A DNA stretch of 13,274 nt from Bacillota bacterium (lineage in GTDB: Bacteria > Bacillota > Clostridia > Clostridiales > Clostridiaceae). Positions 12,298 to 13,274 of the stretch are shown one piece after another (the first letter of the stretch is position 1; every line of letters starts with the position of its first letter). Where the stretch lies: contig JAEZDX010000452.1 in assembly GCA_023417975.1 (NCBI GenBank), positions 1 to 13,274 of the forward strand, written 5' to 3'. The notes beneath the pieces are model-generated. The model did no database searches. It worked only from the letters and a program-made list of their open reading frames with translations, and had not been told where the DNA came from. The position numbers and the translations under genes are program-made.

Positions 12298-13158
12298 ATG
12301 GATAATATATTAGAAATAAGTGGTTTAAGTAAGAATTATAATCGATTTTCTTTAAAAAATATTAATTTGTCGCTTAAAAAAGGTTACATTATGGGGTTTA
12401 TAGGCCCAAACGGTGCAGGTAAAAGTACTACCATAAAACTTATTATGAATCTGTTAAAAAGGGATAGTGGAAATATTAATATATTCGGATTGGATAATAT
12501 AATATATGAGAAGGACGTAAAGTCAAGGATAGGCTTTGTTTATGATGAGAATCATTTTTATGAAGAGCTCACAATAGAGCAAATGAAAAATATTATTGCA
12601 CCATTTTATAAAAACTGGAATGAAAATTTGTTCAGAAAATATATAAAAGAATTTGAAATCCAAGAGAAAAAGAAGATAAAAGAGCTTTCAAAGGGAATGA
12701 AAATGAAGTTTTCCCTTGCAATAGCTCTGTCTCACAATGCGGAACTGATTATTATGGATGAACCAACAGCAGGATTGGACCCTATTTTTAGAAGCGAGCT
12801 TCTAGATATTTTAGGCACCATAATTCAGGATGAAAGTAAGAGCATATTTTTCTCAACTCATCTAACTACAGATTTGGAAAAGGTGGCTGATTACATTACC
12901 TTCATTAATAAAGGAGAGATTATTTTTTCGGAATCTAAAGATAAAATTCTAGAAGATTATGCTATTGTGAAAGGTAAAAAAGAGCTTCTTGATAGAGATA
13001 TAAGAAAAGAATTTATAGGGTTAAAGGAAAACAGCTACGGGTTTGAGGCTTTAACAAATAATATTAATAGGATAAGAGGATTGTTAAGACAGAATGTTCT
13101 CATAGAAAAGCCAAGCCTAGAGGATATAATGGTGTATACAGTTAGGGGGAATATGTGA
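12298..13158 (+). CDS. ABC transporter ATPase (YtrB-like)
   Basis: A 286-residue ABC ATPase with Walker A GPNGAGKSTT (36-45), a signature written LSKGMKMKFSLAIALS (130-145) in place of LSGGQ, Walker B LIIMDEPTAGLDP with Asp154 and Glu155, and the switch His188 in FSTHL. The Q-loop position reads VYDENHFYEEL and has no Gln. The non-canonical signature and Q-loop are features I associate with the YtrB-like branch of drug/envelope ABC-2 exporters. The ATG at 12298 follows GAGGAGG (12285-12291); the upstream in-frame ATG at 12283 lies in front of that site and is rejected. Its stop overlaps the start of the permease gene (TGATG). With the GntR regulator it forms a typical envelope-stress operon; the substrate is unknown. 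Confidence 0.92.
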   Translation: MDNILEISGLSKNYNRFSLKNINLSLKKGYIMGFIGPNGAGKSTTIKLIMNLLKRDSGNINIFGLDNIIYEKDVKSRIGFVYDENHFYEELTIEQMKNIIAPFYKNWNENLFRKYIKEFEIQEKKKIKELSKGMKMKFSLAIALSHNAELIIMDEPTAGLDPIFRSELLDILGTIIQDESKSIFFSTHLTTDLEKVADYITFINKGEIIFSESKDKILEDYAIVKGKKELLDRDIRKEFIGLKENSYGFEALTNNINRIRGLLRQNVLIEKPSLEDIMVYTVRGNM

Positions 13159-13274
13159 TGTTTTATCTCATTAAAAAAGAGTTCCTAATTCAGAAAAAAA
13201 TAATACTATTTTCATTATTCTATGTGATTTTTGCTGGTATAACATTTGATGCTATATTTACCGGAGGTGGTGCA
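13158..13274 (+). CDS. ABC-2 type permease, N-terminal fragment
   Basis: The first 39 codons of a gene that continues beyond the window. It starts at the ATG overlapping the ATPase stop, with AGGGGG about eight bases upstream. The peptide begins MFYLIKKEFLIQKKIILFS and runs into a hydrophobic stretch (about residues 15-35), the usual beginning of ABC-2 membrane proteins, with a basic cytoplasmic end followed by the first membrane helix. Position right after the ATPase supports the assignment as its membrane partner. Nothing more can be said from this fragment. Confidence 0.8.
   Translation, partial: MFYLIKKEFLIQKKIILFSLFYVIFAGITFDAIFTGGGA

Overview
The window reads as chromosomal DNA from a low-GC Gram-positive bacterium, most likely a member of the Clostridia. 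The DNA is AT-rich, Shine-Dalgarno sequences are strong (AGGAGG, GAGGTGA), promoters are close to the sigma-A consensus, and the gene families are typical of Firmicutes: a Bce-type two-component/ABC module, a YtrA-type GntR regulator with an ABC operon, and a WYL regulator. I cannot name the species.

Layout. (1) 1-407 is the 3' end of a uvrA-family gene. (2) 485-1600 is a C45-type (AAT family) autoproteolytic amidohydrolase/acyltransferase with a strong hairpin behind it. (3) 1740-2675 (minus) is a Gfo/Idh/MocA oxidoreductase, divergent from a WYL regulator at 2791-3750; they share a promoter region with a TGACAA-N4-TTGTCA palindrome. (4) 3822-4010 is a decayed, frameshifted copy of the 3' end of the C45 gene together with its downstream hairpin, so the oxidoreductase/WYL pair sits between two direct repeats. 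(5) 4213-8942 is a peptide-antibiotic sensing and detoxification module: an OmpR-type response regulator, an intramembrane-sensing histidine kinase, then after a terminator and a TGACA-N4-TGTAA operator a BceA-like ATPase and a BceB-like permease. (6) 9041-9958 is an aldo/keto reductase behind a promoter with the MerR-family layout (19-bp spacer holding a palindrome). (7) 10012-11567 is histidyl-tRNA synthetase behind a transcription attenuator: its own promoter, a 19-codon leader peptide ending in a His-rich run (four consecutive His codons and a fifth), mutually exclusive RNA hairpins and an intrinsic terminator. (8) 11848-13274 is a GntR/YtrA autoregulated ABC operon (regulator, ATPase, start of the permease) that runs off the window.

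Two signals stand out. The first is the His leader-peptide attenuator in front of hisS, where a T-box would be the usual Firmicute solution. The alternative pairings can be read directly and give a coherent model: stalling at the first His codon favours readthrough, complete translation favours termination. The second is a GC-rich 28-bp repeat (25/28 positions identical in three copies, containing ACCCCAGGGGT), always in gene orientation and always at the 3' end of a gene. Two copies are read in different frames as the C-terminal tails of UvrA and the permease; the third lies just after the aldo/keto reductase stop. This suggests a small dispersed element that targets or marks gene ends.
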